Positions 63,245 through 64,000 of a stretch of DNA of 64,000 nt are shown piece after piece (the stretch's first letter is position 1; each line of letters starts with the position of its first letter). This stretch comes from Neisseriaceae bacterium CLB008 (GTDB taxonomy: Bacteria; Pseudomonadota; Gammaproteobacteria; Burkholderiales; Neisseriaceae). The notes below the pieces were generated by a model that searched no databases, had not been told where the DNA came from, and saw nothing but the letters and a program-made list of their open reading frames with translations. The stretch lies in assembly GCA_041228285.1 (NCBI GenBank), contig CP166133.1, positions 682,001 through 746,000 of the forward strand, given 5' to 3'. The position numbers and the translations under genes are program-made.

Positions 63245-64000
63245 TTACTTAGAGAAGTATTTGCCATAAATGGTGTCGTATTCGCCAGATTCACGGACTT
63301 TTTTCAGGCCGTCGTTCAGCATGGCTAAAGTATCGGCATCGCCTTTGCGTACGGCTAGGCCGTAAAACTCTTCGTCAAAGCCTTCGGCTGGGATGATGGC
63401 CAAATCTTGATTAGGGTTGTTTTTCAAATAGTGTGCCACGACTGCGCTGTCGCTGATGGCCACGTCGGCGCCGCCATTTTCAACTTCTTTCATGGCCAAG
63501 GCAATGTTTTCAAAGCGAACGATCTTGGCGCTCGTAGGGCCAAGAATTTTTTGGGCCACTAGGTCGCCGGTGTGACCGGTCACGACGGCCACTTTGTTTA
63601 GTTTTTCTAAGTCAGCTGCGGTGGCCACGGCTTTGTCTTTAGGTGCGGCAATCACTTGGGTAATGGTGAAGTAGGGCTCGGTAAAGTCCATGCTTTGCTT
63701 GCGCTCTTCGGTGGTGGTGATGGCGGCGGCTAAAGCGTTGACGTCACCAGAATTGAGGCTCACAAAAAGGCCATCCCAGGGCATGTCGACAAACTTAATT
63801 TCCACGCCTTCGGCTTGACCAATGGCGTTTAAGAGGTCGATGTCAAAGCCTTGCATTTGGCCGTTGGCGTCTAGTGATTCAAAGGGCGCAAATTCAGCAT
63901 TAACGCCGACTTTTAGGATTTTGGCTGCTTCAGCGCCATCGGTTTTGGTGTCGCTGCCGCCGCAGGCAGCAAGGGCTAATGCAGAGCAGGCAACGGTTAA
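63245..64000 (-). CDS. Amino-acid ABC transporter substrate-binding lipoprotein, cut by window end
   Basis: Family-3 binding protein. The frame continues past 63856 to the window edge and supplies the end of a lipoprotein signal, LALAAC-GGS, so only a few signal-peptide residues are missing. The mature protein has VGVNAEFAPFESLDANGQMQGFDIDLLNAIG, MPWDGLFVSLNSGDVNALAAAI and SGEYDTIYGKYF, typical of His/Gln/Arg-type binding proteins. A second such protein is at 2.5-3.3 kb. The permease is not in the window; a terminator follows, so the gene may be last in its operon or alone. Confidence 0.9.
   Translation of the reverse strand, partial: LTVACSALALAACGGSDTKTDGAEAAKILKVGVNAEFAPFESLDANGQMQGFDIDLLNAIGQAEGVEIKFVDMPWDGLFVSLNSGDVNALAAAITTTEERKQSMDFTEPYFTITQVIAAPKDKAVATAADLEKLNKVAVVTGHTGDLVAQKILGPTSAKIVRFENIALAMKEVENGGADVAISDSAVVAHYLKNNPNQDLAIIPAEGFDEEFYGLAVRKGDADTLAMLNDGLKKVRESGEYDTIYGKYFSK

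Overview
The window is a gene-dense stretch of chromosome from a betaproteobacterium, most likely a member of the Neisseriales. The evidence is betaproteobacterial housekeeping order (lepA-lepB-rnc-era, accA-tilS, dapA-bamC, pepA-holC), ubiquinone genes, BamC, an rpoE-rseA-rseB cluster and a ferrooxidans-type gshA. Base composition is near 50% G+C and even throughout. I see no phage, insertion sequence, CRISPR array or obvious genomic island. The genus is not determined; the Neisseria DNA uptake word is essentially absent.

Layout. 1-5.1 kb: end of pepA, holC, an amino-acid ABC permease and binding protein without an ATPase, phoU behind two Pho boxes, and a START-like protein. 5.1-10.6 kb: hemF, a glutathione-transferase homologue, then an FMN riboswitch with attenuator leading into thioesterase-ribE-ribB-ribH-nusB. 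10.6-19.2 kb: a barnase-like RNase with its barstar-like inhibitor, an alpha/beta hydrolase with an acidic lipoprotein, two UbiH-family hydroxylases, gshA, gshB, dgkA and a copper chaperone. 19.2-24.7 kb: nudF-like, divergent bioA and bioFCD, a conserved secreted C-H-D protein, tRNA-Asp and tRNA-Val. 24.9-34.5 kb: accA-tilS, rpoE-rseA-rseB, a glutaredoxin-like gene, lepA-lepB-rnc-era. 34.5-42.3 kb: an MFS carrier, ridA-hemW-rdgB, bamC, dapA and an ABC-F protein. 42.3-46.8 kb: a divergent TrmB-like methyltransferase, a TauE-type permease, a 153-bp tandem repeat, an acyl-CoA synthetase, a VOC protein and a possible 24-residue peptide gene. 46.8-53.2 kb: smr and a polyamine catabolism cluster. 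53.2-64 kb: ubiD, paraslipin/NfeD, SIMPL, rlmB, a phosphoethanolamine transferase, ppa, coq7, a broken VOC gene, an acetaldehyde-type dehydrogenase and an amino-acid binding protein cut by the window end.

Connections. ubiD, the two UbiH-type hydroxylases and coq7 are four scattered steps of ubiquinone synthesis. bioA, F, C and D supply biotin, which the carboxylase containing AccA needs. gshA and gshB make glutathione used by the transferase homologue. The pau/puu genes would turn putrescine into GABA via gamma-glutamylated or transaminated intermediates.

No large undescribed system is evident. The best leads are the membrane-anchored RNase/barstar pair, the riboswitch-led operon beginning with a thioesterase, the dispersed and tandem 153-bp intergenic repeat, the 24-residue ORF, a perfect 21-bp operator-like palindrome upstream of an aldehyde dehydrogenase, and the frameshifted VOC remnant. 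Motifs and coordinates were read by eye; family assignments come from recognising motifs, not from searches.
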